From: JANPCX01 sp031431125 | Lineage (GTDB): Bacteria > Pseudomonadota > Gammaproteobacteria > Burkholderiales > Burkholderiaceae_C | Length of the DNA stretch: 64,000 nucleotides | Direction of reading: 5' to 3' | NCBI GenBank assembly: GCA_031431125.1 | Contig: JANPCX010000035.1 | Coordinates: 91,100-155,099 of the forward strand | Part shown: in pieces, positions 35,516 to 45,176 of the stretch | Numbering within the stretch: the stretch's first letter is position 1 | How the letters are laid out: every line of letters begins with the position of its first letter | Translations under genes and position numbers: made by a program | Notes under the pieces: model-generated | What the model was told of the DNA's origin: nothing | What the model saw: the letters and a program-made list of their open reading frames with translations, nothing else | The model's database searches: none

Positions 35516-36331
35516 ATGAACCCACTCATCAGTACGGGATTAGAAAACTACCGTGGCCACACCGCTTTGTCGGTGAACCTGAACAAGGTCGCTTTGCTGC
35601 GCAATACCCGCAGCTTAGGTATCCCGGGTGTCACCCGTGCTGCCACCCTGGCCCTTGAGGCAGGGGCGCAAGGCATCACCGTGCACCCTCGGCCCGACGA
35701 GCGCCACATTCGGCCGCATGACGTGGTTGAGCTGGCCGAGTTGATGAAGAGCTGGCCACAAGCCGAGTACAACATTGAGGGCAACCCATTTCACAACCTG
35801 ATGGAGGTGGTGCGCGAGCTCAAACAGAAGAACCTGCCGGTTGATCAATGCACCTTTGTGCCTGACAGTGTGAGCCAGTCCACCTCAGACCACGGCTGGA
35901 ACTTGCCTCAGGACATGGACCGCTTGCGTCCCTTGCTCGCAGAGCTGCGCGCGCTGGGTGTGCGTGTCAGCCTCTTCATGGACCCCGAGCCGCAGGCCAT
36001 GGCCTTTGTTCGCGAGTTGGGTGCGCAGCGCGTGGAGCTGTACACCGAAGCCTATGCCCGCGCCCATGGAAGTGCCGACCAAGCCCATGTGTTGGCTCGC
36101 TACACCGCCACGGCCCAGGCGGCGCTGCGCGAAGGCTTGGAGCTCAATGCCGGCCATGACCTGAATCAAAACAACCTGACCGAGTTTTTGCAGGCTGTGC
36201 CCGGGGTGTTGGAGGTGTCTATTGGCCACGCCTTGATTGCAGACGCTTTGGAGTTCGGCCTGCAGGAGACCGTGCGCAGCTATCTGCGCTGCATCCACCG
36301 CGTCAACAGCGCCACGCACGCAGCGCCATGA
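35516..36331 (+). CDS. pdxJ: Pyridoxine 5'-phosphate synthase
   Basis: 271 residues. It joins 1-deoxyxylulose-5-phosphate and aminoacetone phosphate to form vitamin B6 phosphate. LSVNLNKVALLRNTR, GITVHPRPDERHI, EYNIEGNPF, RVSLFMDPEPQ and LNAGHDLNQNNL are family motifs. No strong ribosome-binding site is visible upstream, where the repeat ends 20 bases before the ATG. The stop overlaps acpS. Confidence 0.95.
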   Translation: MNPLISTGLENYRGHTALSVNLNKVALLRNTRSLGIPGVTRAATLALEAGAQGITVHPRPDERHIRPHDVVELAELMKSWPQAEYNIEGNPFHNLMEVVRELKQKNLPVDQCTFVPDSVSQSTSDHGWNLPQDMDRLRPLLAELRALGVRVSLFMDPEPQAMAFVRELGAQRVELYTEAYARAHGSADQAHVLARYTATAQAALREGLELNAGHDLNQNNLTEFLQAVPGVLEVSIGHALIADALEFGLQETVRSYLRCIHRVNSATHAAP

Positions 36332-36735
36332 TCTACGGCATAGGCACCGACATTTGCGACATTCGCCGTTTGCGCGCCACCTTCGAGCGCCGCGGCCAAC
36401 GTTTTGCGGAAAAAATTTTGGGCCCCGGTGAGTTGGCGGTTTTTCATGCCCGAAGTAGCAAACTCGCGGCCCGGGGCGTCAGTTATTTGGCCACGCGTTT
36501 CTCAGCCAAAGAGGCTTTCTCCAAGGCCATCGGACTGGGCATGCGCAGTCCGATGGTGTGGCGTGACTGCGAAATTCTCAACGCGACCAGCGGCCAGCCG
36601 CACATCCACTTGCATGGCCCCTTGAAACATTGGTTTGAAGAGCGGCAGTTGCAAGCCCATGTGACCGTGACCGACGAAACCGACTACGCCGCCAGCTTCG
36701 TGGTGGTTGAAACCTTACCGGAGACTTTGAAATGA
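36328..36735 (+). CDS. acpS: Holo-ACP synthase
   Basis: 135 residues, ATGA overlap with pdxJ. It transfers phosphopantetheine from CoA to Ser37 of ACP, whose gene is also in this window. GIGTDICDIRRL supplies the metal-binding Asp and RFSAKEAFSKAIG the Glu/Lys; VTVTDETDYAASFVVVE ends the domain. Its own stop overlaps nagZ. Confidence 0.95.
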   Translation: MIYGIGTDICDIRRLRATFERRGQRFAEKILGPGELAVFHARSSKLAARGVSYLATRFSAKEAFSKAIGLGMRSPMVWRDCEILNATSGQPHIHLHGPLKHWFEERQLQAHVTVTDETDYAASFVVVETLPETLK

Positions 36736-37802
36736 GCGCCTTAGAAGCAGTGCATGCCCCTGTCGTGCTGGATGTTGCGGGCCTCACCTTGAATGCAGAC
36801 GATGAACGTCGTTTGAAGCACCCCCTGACCGGTGGCGTCATTCTGTTCTCACGCAACTGGCAAGACCGAACGCAACTCACGCAGTTGTGTGCACAAATCA
36901 AGTCCATACGGACCGACCTGCTGATCTGCGTGGACCACGAAGGGGGACGTGTTCAGCGTTTTCGCACCGATGGCTTCACGCATTTGCCGCCCATGCGCGC
37001 CTTGGGTGAGCTGTGGATGAGCGAGCCACTTGCGGCGACCGATGCCGCCACCGCCGCCGGTTATGTTTTGGCCGCCGAGCTGCGTGCCTGCGGCGTGGAC
37101 ATGAGCTTCACCCCCGTGCTCGACCTGGACTGGGACCACAGCAGCGTCATTGGTGACCGCGCTTTCCATGGCGACGCCCGCGTGGTGTCGATGCTGGCCA
37201 AAAGTCTGATGCATGGTTTGTTGCAAGCCGGTATGAGCAACTGCGGCAAACATTTTCCAGGCCACGGCCATGTCGCGGCCGACAGCCATGTGGCCGTTCC
37301 CGTGGACAAACGCAGCCTCAAAACCATTCTGGCCATGGATGCCAAACCCTACGAGTGGCTGTCCACCAGCCTGACCAGTGTCATGCCCGCCCACGTGGTC
37401 TATCCCAAGGTTGATTCCTTACCGGCGGGTTTTTCACCACGCTGGCTGCAAGACATCCTGCGCCAGCAACTCGGGTTTCACGGGGCCATCTTCAGCGACG
37501 ACTTGAGCATGGAAGGCGCGCGCCATGTGGCGGGCAGTCAGCTCAGCTACAGCGAAGCCGCCGCCATGGCCTTGCGCGCAGGTTGCGACATGGTGCTGCT
37601 TTGCAACCAATCCTTGGATGGCGGACAAGCGGTGGATGATTTGCTGGATGGCCTACAAACCCAAGAAACCAACGGCCACTGGCAAAGCGACCCCGACAGT
37701 GAAGCACGCAGGCGGGCTTTGTTGCCCAACGCGCCACCCCTGAGTTGGGATGATTTGATGCACCAAGCGGCGTATCAACACGCCTTGGAACGTCTGCCTT
37801 GA
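36732..37802 (+). CDS. nagZ: Beta-N-acetylhexosaminidase
   Basis: 356 residues of GH3 TIM barrel. NagZ releases N-acetylglucosamine from peptidoglycan fragments in the cytoplasm. CVDHEGGRVQRFR, the His/Asp motif GKHFPGHGHVAADSHV (catalytic dyad) and FSDDLSMEGA (nucleophile Asp) are clear. It ends the conserved recO-pdxJ-acpS-nagZ string and overlaps acpS by four bases. Confidence 0.96.
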   Translation: MSALEAVHAPVVLDVAGLTLNADDERRLKHPLTGGVILFSRNWQDRTQLTQLCAQIKSIRTDLLICVDHEGGRVQRFRTDGFTHLPPMRALGELWMSEPLAATDAATAAGYVLAAELRACGVDMSFTPVLDLDWDHSSVIGDRAFHGDARVVSMLAKSLMHGLLQAGMSNCGKHFPGHGHVAADSHVAVPVDKRSLKTILAMDAKPYEWLSTSLTSVMPAHVVYPKVDSLPAGFSPRWLQDILRQQLGFHGAIFSDDLSMEGARHVAGSQLSYSEAAAMALRAGCDMVLLCNQSLDGGQAVDDLLDGLQTQETNGHWQSDPDSEARRRALLPNAPPLSWDDLMHQAAYQHALERLP

Positions 37803-37862
37803 GTGTGTGAGAGTCACTGCCTTGCAGTGATCGGGTTTGAGCTGATTTCTTGCCCCACCGTG

Positions 37863-38039
37863 ATGGCCCTTCGCTGGACTCCCGGCGAGCGTACACGCGA
37901 GTCGCTACTCAAGTCACTCGAAGCACTGCGCCCATTTGATCTGGGTGGTAATTCTGTGAGTTTTGGTCGTGACAACCGTTTGGGGTCTCGTTATGCCGAA
38001 GTGGCTATCGTGATCCAGGCAGGGCGGTTGGTGCGATAG
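37863..38039 (+). pseudogene. C-terminal fragment of a branched-chain-amino-acid-type ABC binding protein
   Basis: About 58 codons read TRESLLKSLEALRPFDLGG, then SVSFGRDNRLGSRYAEV and end GRLVR. This is the terminal pattern of periplasmic-binding family 6 proteins (Leu/Ile/Val-type receptors). Nothing upstream encodes the rest of the protein; only nagZ is there. I read it as the remnant of a deleted transport gene. The surrounding 38040-38160 holds no other feature that I can see. Confidence 0.6.
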
Positions 38040-38256
38040 CCCGAGCAGCTGTCTAAACTGTGTAGAAGGTTGAGTTGCGCACCGGAACCCGTGAAATCAT
38101 GGGTGTGATGGGCCATCACTGGGCGCAAAAGCAGGTATATGATGAATCCACGTCAAAAAAATGGACTTGGCCGCTTTTGAGCATTGCCATGGTCCTGCAG
38201 TAGGAGACAAGCAGTACCGTCTCTTTGTCGGCAGTGGACCCGAAAGGGGCGGCGAC

Positions 38257-40425
38257 ATGGTGGGTAGGGCGAAATCGTCGAATCAAACCGTGGGGGGGAG
38301 CGACCCCGCTGCGTCAGCGTTTGTTGATGATTCGTCGAACGCCTTGCTTCAACAGGCGACCTCAAGCCCGTTGGAAACAAGCCTGCAGTTGGTAGCACAA
38401 GCGGTCGCCGCTGCTGACAACTTGGTCTACCCATCCTCTCTCGGTTTACTTAGGCCGGTGCTGGATCGTCTGGGCTTGGCTTATTTGGTGTTGTCTCGGT
38501 CAGCGGTGGTGCTGGCCTGCACTGACGGCGCGGTTCGGCTATTGGGCGCGGAAGAAGCGGGGCTGGTTGGGCGCCAGCTTGCGCCCTGTTTTGATCCGGT
38601 AGATCAAGCGTCGGTAGAAGCGGCCCACCAGCAGGCCTTCGTCAGCAATGCACCCGTGGTATTGCATACCAGGCGCGCCGCCGGCCACCATGGCGCGACG
38701 CAAGGCAGCGCCGCCATCCAGTTGGAGTGGCTGGCCTGGCCTGCCGACGATGCCTGTTTGATGTTGGTCAGCCAGGCTGATAAACGGGGCCACAGCGGCG
38801 CGGTCTCCATTGAGTTGCACCAGGAAATGGGTGCGTTGCGCGAGTCGCTGGACTTCGCCATGTCCACGCTGGATGGCCTGTCAGCCCATATATGCGTGGT
38901 GGACGAAAACGCCACCATTGTCTGGGCCAACGATGCCTGGCGACAGTTTGGCCAGCAAAACGGCGCAGTGCCCTCTTGTATCGGCCCAGGTGTCAATTAC
39001 CTTGCCATTTGCGAGGGCGCCAGCGGCCATGGTGCGGGCGATGCGGCGCAGCTGGCACACGGACTGCGCGAGGTGCTTCAGGGCAGACAACGTGCTTTCG
39101 AGATGGAGTACCCCTGCCACTCGCCGACCGAGCAGCGCTGGTTCATGGTGACTGTCACCCAAGTGCCGCACCGCAGCCCGCCGAGGTACATCATTGCCCA
39201 CCAAAGTGTCACCTCTAGGCATTTGGCGGAAGACCAATTGCGTGAAGCGCAAAAGATGGAATCCCTGGGCACCTTGGCGGGCGGTGTCGCGCACGACTTC
39301 AACAATATTTTGGGCACCATCTTGGGCAACGTGGCCCTGGCCCGAGAAGATGCGACGTCCAACCCCCAAGTCTTGCAGCGGCTGGAACACATCCACAGAG
39401 CAAGCGTTCGCGGGCGCGACCTGGTGCAACAAATTTTGAGTTTCAGCAGACCCCAAATCTATGAGAACAAAACGTGGAATTTGATGCCGCTTCTGAACGA
39501 GACGGCCGACCTGCTGAGAACCACTTTGCCCGCGGGGGTGCGTTTGGAGCTGAACCTGACGCGAACGCCTTTGCATGTGCGTGCCGACGCGACGCAGATT
39601 CAGCAGGTCCTGATGAATCTGTGCACCAACGCTTGGCACGCCATGACACGCGGTGTGGGCGTGGTGCAGGTCATGTTGACAGAAGACAACCGGGACCCCG
39701 TCGCTGACCTGGGGGGCAAAAGCGGACAGCCCGAACGGTTTGCTCACCTATGTGTTTCGGATGACGGTTGTGGCATGGACGAGGCCACGCTAGCACGCGT
39801 CTTCGAGCCCTTCTTCACCACCAAACCCGTGGGCAAGGGAACGGGTCTGGGTTTGTCTGTCGTTCACGGCATTGTCGTCGCCGCTGGCGGTTGGATCTCG
39901 GTGGACAGCAAGGTGGGTGTTGGTACAGCCTTCCATGTCTATTTGCCTGTGGTGGAGTCCAGCAGCCATCCAGAGTTGCCTGAACGGTCTCAGGACACAG
40001 CAGTGCAACGCGGCCAAGGACAACACATTTTGTGTGTGGACGATGACGAGCTGATGCTGGTGGTGATTGAGGGCAACCTGCAGCGTGCAGGCTACAAGGT
40101 CACGGCCGTGACGCAGGCCGAAGAAGCGCTGGTGTTGATTAGAAATGAGCCCAAGATGTTTGACCTGCTGTTCACTGACTACAACATGCCCACCATGTCA
40201 GGGCTGGATCTGGCGTCGCAGGCACTGGCCCACGCACCCAAGCTGCCGATCATCATGGGGTCGGGTCACATTTCCGACGAAATGCTCGCGCAGGCGCGTG
40301 ACATGGGTCTCCACGCGGTGCTCAGAAAGGAGCACCTCATGGAAGAGATGGCTGCCGCGGTCTACCGCGCACTGCACAGCCACCGCACTCGCTCGATACT
40401 CAAGCGGCGAACGTCAGACCGCTGA
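38257..40425 (+). CDS. Hybrid sensor histidine kinase with receiver domain
   Basis: 722 residues from ATG 38257, preceded by AAAGGGG; an in-frame ATG at 38161 would add 32 residues. The order is: two PAS-like regions (about 60-170 and 210-340), a dimerisation box LGTLAGGVAHDFNNIL with the phospho-accepting His, an ATPase domain (CTNAWHAMT, DDGCGMDEA, GTGLGLSVVHGIV), and a receiver domain (CVDDDELMLVVIEGNL; phospho-Asp in FTDYNMPTMSG). No membrane segments are evident, so sensing is probably cytoplasmic. No partner regulator is adjacent. The signal is unknown. Confidence 0.85.
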   Translation: MVGRAKSSNQTVGGSDPAASAFVDDSSNALLQQATSSPLETSLQLVAQAVAAADNLVYPSSLGLLRPVLDRLGLAYLVLSRSAVVLACTDGAVRLLGAEEAGLVGRQLAPCFDPVDQASVEAAHQQAFVSNAPVVLHTRRAAGHHGATQGSAAIQLEWLAWPADDACLMLVSQADKRGHSGAVSIELHQEMGALRESLDFAMSTLDGLSAHICVVDENATIVWANDAWRQFGQQNGAVPSCIGPGVNYLAICEGASGHGAGDAAQLAHGLREVLQGRQRAFEMEYPCHSPTEQRWFMVTVTQVPHRSPPRYIIAHQSVTSRHLAEDQLREAQKMESLGTLAGGVAHDFNNILGTILGNVALAREDATSNPQVLQRLEHIHRASVRGRDLVQQILSFSRPQIYENKTWNLMPLLNETADLLRTTLPAGVRLELNLTRTPLHVRADATQIQQVLMNLCTNAWHAMTRGVGVVQVMLTEDNRDPVADLGGKSGQPERFAHLCVSDDGCGMDEATLARVFEPFFTTKPVGKGTGLGLSVVHGIVVAAGGWISVDSKVGVGTAFHVYLPVVESSSHPELPERSQDTAVQRGQGQHILCVDDDELMLVVIEGNLQRAGYKVTAVTQAEEALVLIRNEPKMFDLLFTDYNMPTMSGLDLASQALAHAPKLPIIMGSGHISDEMLAQARDMGLHAVLRKEHLMEEMAAAVYRALHSHRTRSILKRRTSDR

Positions 40426-40460
40426 CGTCGGCTGCTCGATGAAGGTATTGCTTGCTTTCT

Positions 40461-43409
40461 TCAGGCACCTGCCTGTTCGAACGGCAACTTGACCTGGCTC
40501 AGGTCCTTGCGCGTTTCAACCAGTACCAAGGGGCCGTCGTCGGCCAACACCACGGGTGTGACCACGCGCGGAATGTGCACGGGCTTGGGTTCACGGGCCA
40601 TGGCCTCATGAATGGCACGCACCTTGTCAGGGTCCGAGTTCACCCACTGCAAACCGGCTGACTGCGCCACCTGCTGCAATTGAGGCACTGGCAGCTCAAA
40701 GCTTGGCACTTCTGTCGCCAAGGCTGCTGCAGGAACCGGTGCCGGTGCTGTGGCTGCCACCGGGGCCGCAGCGATAACCACTGTCGCCACTGCGGCGGTC
40801 GGCATCAGGAAGCCAGAGCTGACTTCGGTCGTGCTCTGTTGCTGCGCAGGTGGGCTTGCCGGGCCTTGCGTGGGGGCTGCGTCCATCGCAGCACCTTCTG
40901 TACGCTGTACGTCGCCCTGAGCGTTGTCCACCTGGGGGTCGCGGCGGTTGCGGTCGCGTCCACCACGACCACGGCGGCGGCCGCCGTCACGTTCGCCACG
41001 CTCGGCCTGTTCGCCATGGGTGCTGGGCAACTCGCCGCCATCGTTGGCTGAAGACTGCACATCGGCAGTTGGCGCCGTGTGGCTTGGGGCCATCGTTGTC
41101 GCGGCTGCGATGTCTTCGCCGGAAGACTCTTCAGGGCCCGCCGTATTGCCATTGCTGTCACCACGGTCAGCTCGGTCGCGTCCTCCGCGACCGCCTCGGC
41201 CACCGCGTCCGCCGCGGCGACGTGCGCTGTCGCGGCCTTCCGCGTTGGTGGATGCTGTTTGACCTTCTGCAAGTTGACCCGGGACGGTGTCCACAAACGC
41301 GGTATCCGAGGTGTCAGCGTCTGCAGGACGTGCGGCCATTGCGGGCGCTTGTGCTGGTGGTTTACGTTCCGGCCGTGCTTCACGCGGCTCGCGCGCTTCA
41401 CGGTCGGGGCGGTCACCGCGGTTGCGGCCGCGTCCATTGCCACGACCTTCTGTCGGGGTTGATGCGTCAGCCTCGCCAGCCAACGGGTTGTTTTGTGCGG
41501 CACGGGTTTCGGTGGCGCGGTCACCGCCACGGCCCCTGTCCCTGTCGTTGCGGCCACGGCCACCGCGTCCACCACGGTCGCCGCGTTCACCTCGGTTGTC
41601 ACTGCGGGCAGGACGCGCGCCTTCTTTGCCAGTTTCTGGGTTGGAGACGGCTGGCGTTTTTGTGGTGACTGTCGGTGCCGCACTGAACAAACTCTTGATC
41701 CAAGCGACGATCCCACCACTGGCCGGCGCACCCGTTGCAGCGACAGCGATTGGCGTCGCTGCAACTGGCGCAGGCGCAGGCTCGGGCTTGGGAACAGCGA
41801 TGGGCGCGGGTGTCTCGGGCAGGATTCCTTTGATCACAGGCTCTTGTTTGGCCTTGGTTTTCTCGCGGCGGGTGAAACCGACTTCGTCTTCCACCTCTTC
41901 GACCATGGTGTAGCTGGCCTGCAGGTTCTCCAGACGTGGGTCGTCGTGGCGCAGTCGCTCCAGGCGGTAGTTTGGAGTGTCCAAGTTTTTGTTGGGCACC
42001 AGCAGCACGGTGACGCGCTGTTTGAGTTCAATTTTGGTGATCTCGGTGCGTTTTTCATTCAGCAAGAACGAGGTCACTTCCACAGGCACCTGCACATGCA
42101 CGGCGGCCGTGTTGTCCTTCATCGACTCTTCCTGCACCATGCGCAGAATTTGCAGCGCACTGGATTCGGTGTCGCGGATGTGGCCGGTGCCATTGCAGCG
42201 TGGGCAGGTGATGTGGCTGCCTTCCGACAGGGCTGGGCGCAGGCGCTGGCGGCTCATCTCCAACAAGCCAAATTTTGAGATGGTGCTGAACTGGACACGA
42301 GCGCGGTCTTGGCGCAGCGCGTCTTTCAGGCGGTTTTCCACATCACGACGGTTCTTCGACTCTTCCATGTCGATGAAGTCGACCACGATCAAGCCACCCA
42401 AATCGCGCAAGCGCATTTGGCGCGCGATTTCGTCGGCCGCCTCCAAGTTGGTGCGGGTGGCGGTTTCTTCAATGTCGCTGCCGCGTGTGGAGCGTGCCGA
42501 GTTCACGTCCACCGAGACCAAGGCTTCGGTGTGGTCGATCACGATGGCACCGCCCGAGGGCAGGTTCACCGTGCGTGAGAACGCGGTTTCAATTTGGTGT
42601 TCAATTTGAAAACGCGAGAACAGCGGTGCGTCGTCGCGGTAACGTTTGACCTTGTGCGCCGTTTCGGGCATCACATGGGCCATGAACTGCTGGGCTTGGT
42701 CGAAGATGTCGTCGGTGTCGATCAAAATTTCACCGACGTCGGCGGTGAAGTAATCACGAATCGCACGAATGACGAGTGAGCTTTCTTGGTAAATCAAGAA
42801 AGCGCCTTTGCCTACTTTGGCCGCGCCGTCGATGGCGGTCCAGAGCTTGAGCATGTAGTTCAAGTCCCACTGCAACTCTGGGGCACTGCGGCCTATGCCG
42901 GCGGTGCGGGCAATCAGGCTCATGCCCTTGGGGTACTCGAGTTGGTCGAGGTTTTCTTTCAGCTCTTCGCGGTCTTCGCCTTCAATGCGGCGCGACACAC
43001 CGCCGCCACGTGGGTTGTTCGGCATGATGACCAAGTAGCGGCCTGCCAAACTGACGAAGGTGGTCAGCGCTGCGCCTTTGTTGCCGCGCTCTTCTTTTTC
43101 AACCTGCACCAGCAGCTCTTGGCCGTTGGAGATCACATCTTGAATGCGCGCGTCGCGAACGCTGACGCCTTCGCGGAAGTAGTTCTTGGAAATTTCTTTG
43201 AAAGGCAAGAAACCGTGGCGGTCTTCGCCGTAGTCCACGAAACAAGCCTCGAGCGAGGGCTCGACCCGTGTCACCACGGCTTTGTAGATATTGCCTTTGC
43301 GCTGTTCGCGCCCTTCGATTTCGGTTTCAAAGTCGAGCAGCTTTTGCCCGTCGACTATCGCCAGACGCCGCTCTTCGGGCTGCGTCGCATTGATCAGCAT
43401 GCGTTTCAT
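40461..43409 (-). CDS. rne: Ribonuclease E
   Basis: 982 residues. The endonuclease starts mRNA decay and rRNA/tRNA processing and scaffolds the degradosome. The N-terminal half has the S1 domain (GNIYKAVVTRVEPSLEACFVDYG by its ends), the DNase-I-like catalytic part (SVDVNSARSTRGSD and VVDFIDMEESKNRR), and the zinc-link CPRCNGTGH. The C-terminal half is low-complexity, with repeated Arg/Gly tracts (GGRGGRGGRGGRD) and Pro/Ala-rich linkers, fitting a disordered scaffold. It is divergent from rluC. Confidence 0.95.
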   Translation of the reverse strand: MKRMLINATQPEERRLAIVDGQKLLDFETEIEGREQRKGNIYKAVVTRVEPSLEACFVDYGEDRHGFLPFKEISKNYFREGVSVRDARIQDVISNGQELLVQVEKEERGNKGAALTTFVSLAGRYLVIMPNNPRGGGVSRRIEGEDREELKENLDQLEYPKGMSLIARTAGIGRSAPELQWDLNYMLKLWTAIDGAAKVGKGAFLIYQESSLVIRAIRDYFTADVGEILIDTDDIFDQAQQFMAHVMPETAHKVKRYRDDAPLFSRFQIEHQIETAFSRTVNLPSGGAIVIDHTEALVSVDVNSARSTRGSDIEETATRTNLEAADEIARQMRLRDLGGLIVVDFIDMEESKNRRDVENRLKDALRQDRARVQFSTISKFGLLEMSRQRLRPALSEGSHITCPRCNGTGHIRDTESSALQILRMVQEESMKDNTAAVHVQVPVEVTSFLLNEKRTEITKIELKQRVTVLLVPNKNLDTPNYRLERLRHDDPRLENLQASYTMVEEVEDEVGFTRREKTKAKQEPVIKGILPETPAPIAVPKPEPAPAPVAATPIAVAATGAPASGGIVAWIKSLFSAAPTVTTKTPAVSNPETGKEGARPARSDNRGERGDRGGRGGRGRNDRDRGRGGDRATETRAAQNNPLAGEADASTPTEGRGNGRGRNRGDRPDREAREPREARPERKPPAQAPAMAARPADADTSDTAFVDTVPGQLAEGQTASTNAEGRDSARRRGGRGGRGGRGGRDRADRGDSNGNTAGPEESSGEDIAAATTMAPSHTAPTADVQSSANDGGELPSTHGEQAERGERDGGRRRGRGGRDRNRRDPQVDNAQGDVQRTEGAAMDAAPTQGPASPPAQQQSTTEVSSGFLMPTAAVATVVIAAAPVAATAPAPVPAAALATEVPSFELPVPQLQQVAQSAGLQWVNSDPDKVRAIHEAMAREPKPVHIPRVVTPVVLADDGPLVLVETRKDLSQVKLPFEQAGA

Positions 43410-44091
43410 ATCTCATCTCCTTCTCGCAGGCAGGCTTCGTTTCACGAAGGCACTGCCGTGCTTGCACAACAACGGTCTCGCGCTTGGAAATCAAGCACAA
43501 GCCGCAAATTGATGCACGAAAGAACGCGAGAGGAGTCGGGAAGGATCGCCCTGGACTGCTGGCTCGGGTGGCACTAAGCCACTGAAGCGGGCAGCGTTGG
43601 CGCGTGCGTGAGGGTAGGGTGGGCGGTTGCTTGCAAGCTGTAGCGCTGAAACAGCGCTTGAAAAAAGACTTGCCAGGTGAAGGTATTGACCATTTCTAAG
43701 CACCGCAAAACGCGGCTGGGTGCAGCGGGCAAGACAACGGGTCTTGCGGGCTGCGGCCGGCGTGGGGTGGGTTTGAAAGTCAACATCCGCTTGAATCTAC
43801 TGAACGCGAACACCAGCTTGATCGTCTTTCGGGGCCATGCCACTCGGGCAGGGCCACCGTGAACTAAGAATTCAAGCTGACGTTCTTTGGAAACCTTGTT
43901 GGATAACCGCTATGGTTAAAGACTCGTTCTTGGTTTTTTCTTCCACCCAAGTAACGTGGCCGCCGTGCGCTGTAACGCTTGGCCTGCCGCGGAAAACCCG
44001 GGTGTTGCATCTCCGAAGGGCCAAACTTTGTTTGACCCGCCCCCATGTTGCAACGTTAAACTCTGAAAAATCAATCACTTACGGCAACAAT
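43410..44091 (-). promoter_or_regulatory. Long rne/rluC divergent gap, probable rne 5' leader
   Basis: About 680 bases without a convincing gene. On the rne strand a perfect 7-bp hairpin occurs at 43729-43747 (GCAAGAC against GTCTTGC). RNase E is autoregulated through a structured leader in gamma-proteobacteria; a similar role here is inference. An open frame from 43837 runs in phase with rluC but its early part looks non-coding. No solid promoter was identified. Confidence 0.4.
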
Positions 44092-45168
44092 GTGGTGCAA
44101 CGCATTATAGGGGGCAAAGCGACCGGCCGTCGCCCACCAAAAGCCCCGGGTTTGCCCGCCAGTTCTGGGGCTCACCGCCCGGCGCCAGCTGCTACTCCCC
44201 CGCCCGCCCCCGAGGTCAGCTGGGTGCGGGTGGACGAAGACGGTGATGGCCAGCGCCTGGACAACTTCCTGATCAAACGCCTCAAAGGCGTGCCCAAAAC
44301 ACATGTTTACCGCGTGATTCGCAGTGGCGAGGTACGGGTGAACAAAGGCAGAGCCTCAGCCGATACCCGCTTGAACCTGGGCGACGAGGTGCGTGTGCCG
44401 CCGGTGCGTGTGTCGCAAACCTCGGTCGGGCAGCCCAAAGCGGTGAGCGCGCCACCGCGTGAATTCCCGGTGGTGATGGAAGACGAGGCCCTCATCGTGA
44501 TCAACAAACCCGCCGGCGTGGCGGTGCATGGCGGCAGCGGTGTGAGCAGTGGCGTGATCGAGCAGTTGCGTCAAGCGCGGCCACAAGCGCGTTTCTTGGA
44601 GCTGGTGCACAGGTTAGACAAAGAAACCTCGGGCCTGCTCATCATTGCCAAGAAACGCCAGTCTTTGGTCTTGCTGCAAGAGCAGTTTCGCCAACGGGAA
44701 ACCGGCAAAACTTATGCCGCCCTGGTCACCGGAGAGTGGCCACGCAATAAAAAAGTCATCGACGTGGCATTGCACAAATACTTGGATGCGGCCGGAGAAC
44801 GCCGCGTTCGTGTGGTGGACGATGACCACGACGAGGGTCGCCGCTCCATCACCTTGGTGCAAGTGCGTGAGACTTATGTGGGCTTCACCTTGCTCGACGT
44901 CACCATCAAAACCGGCCGCACCCACCAAATACGGGTGCACTTGGCCAGCGAGGGCCATCCCATCGTGGGGGATCAAAAATATGGCGACTTTGTGGTGAAC
45001 AAGTCCTTGGCCAAAGGCGAGCTGCTTGCGGGCCACCGCTTTGACCGCATGTTCTTGCACGCCGCCCGACTGCGTTTTGAGCACCCCCAAACCAGCGAAC
45101 AAGTTGAACTGCAAGCAGCGTTGCCGACGGATTGCGAAACTTTAATCACTCGCTTGCAAGAGAAATAA
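44092..45168 (+). CDS. rluC: 23S rRNA pseudouridine synthase, RluC-like
   Basis: 358 residues from the tandem GTG at 44092/44095; the first 45 residues are a Pro/Ala-rich extension (PAPAATPPPAPE). It then has an S4 RNA-binding domain (RLDNFLIKRLKGVPKTHVYRVI by its ends) and the RluA-family catalytic motif ELVHRLDKETSGLL with the active Asp, plus TGRTHQIRVHLA. It converts uridines of 23S rRNA to pseudouridine. It is next to rne, as in many betaproteobacteria. The true start is uncertain. Confidence 0.88.
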   Translation: MVQRIIGGKATGRRPPKAPGLPASSGAHRPAPAATPPPAPEVSWVRVDEDGDGQRLDNFLIKRLKGVPKTHVYRVIRSGEVRVNKGRASADTRLNLGDEVRVPPVRVSQTSVGQPKAVSAPPREFPVVMEDEALIVINKPAGVAVHGGSGVSSGVIEQLRQARPQARFLELVHRLDKETSGLLIIAKKRQSLVLLQEQFRQRETGKTYAALVTGEWPRNKKVIDVALHKYLDAAGERRVRVVDDDHDEGRRSITLVQVRETYVGFTLLDVTIKTGRTHQIRVHLASEGHPIVGDQKYGDFVVNKSLAKGELLAGHRFDRMFLHAARLRFEHPQTSEQVELQAALPTDCETLITRLQEK

Positions 45169-45176
45169 CGCAACTT

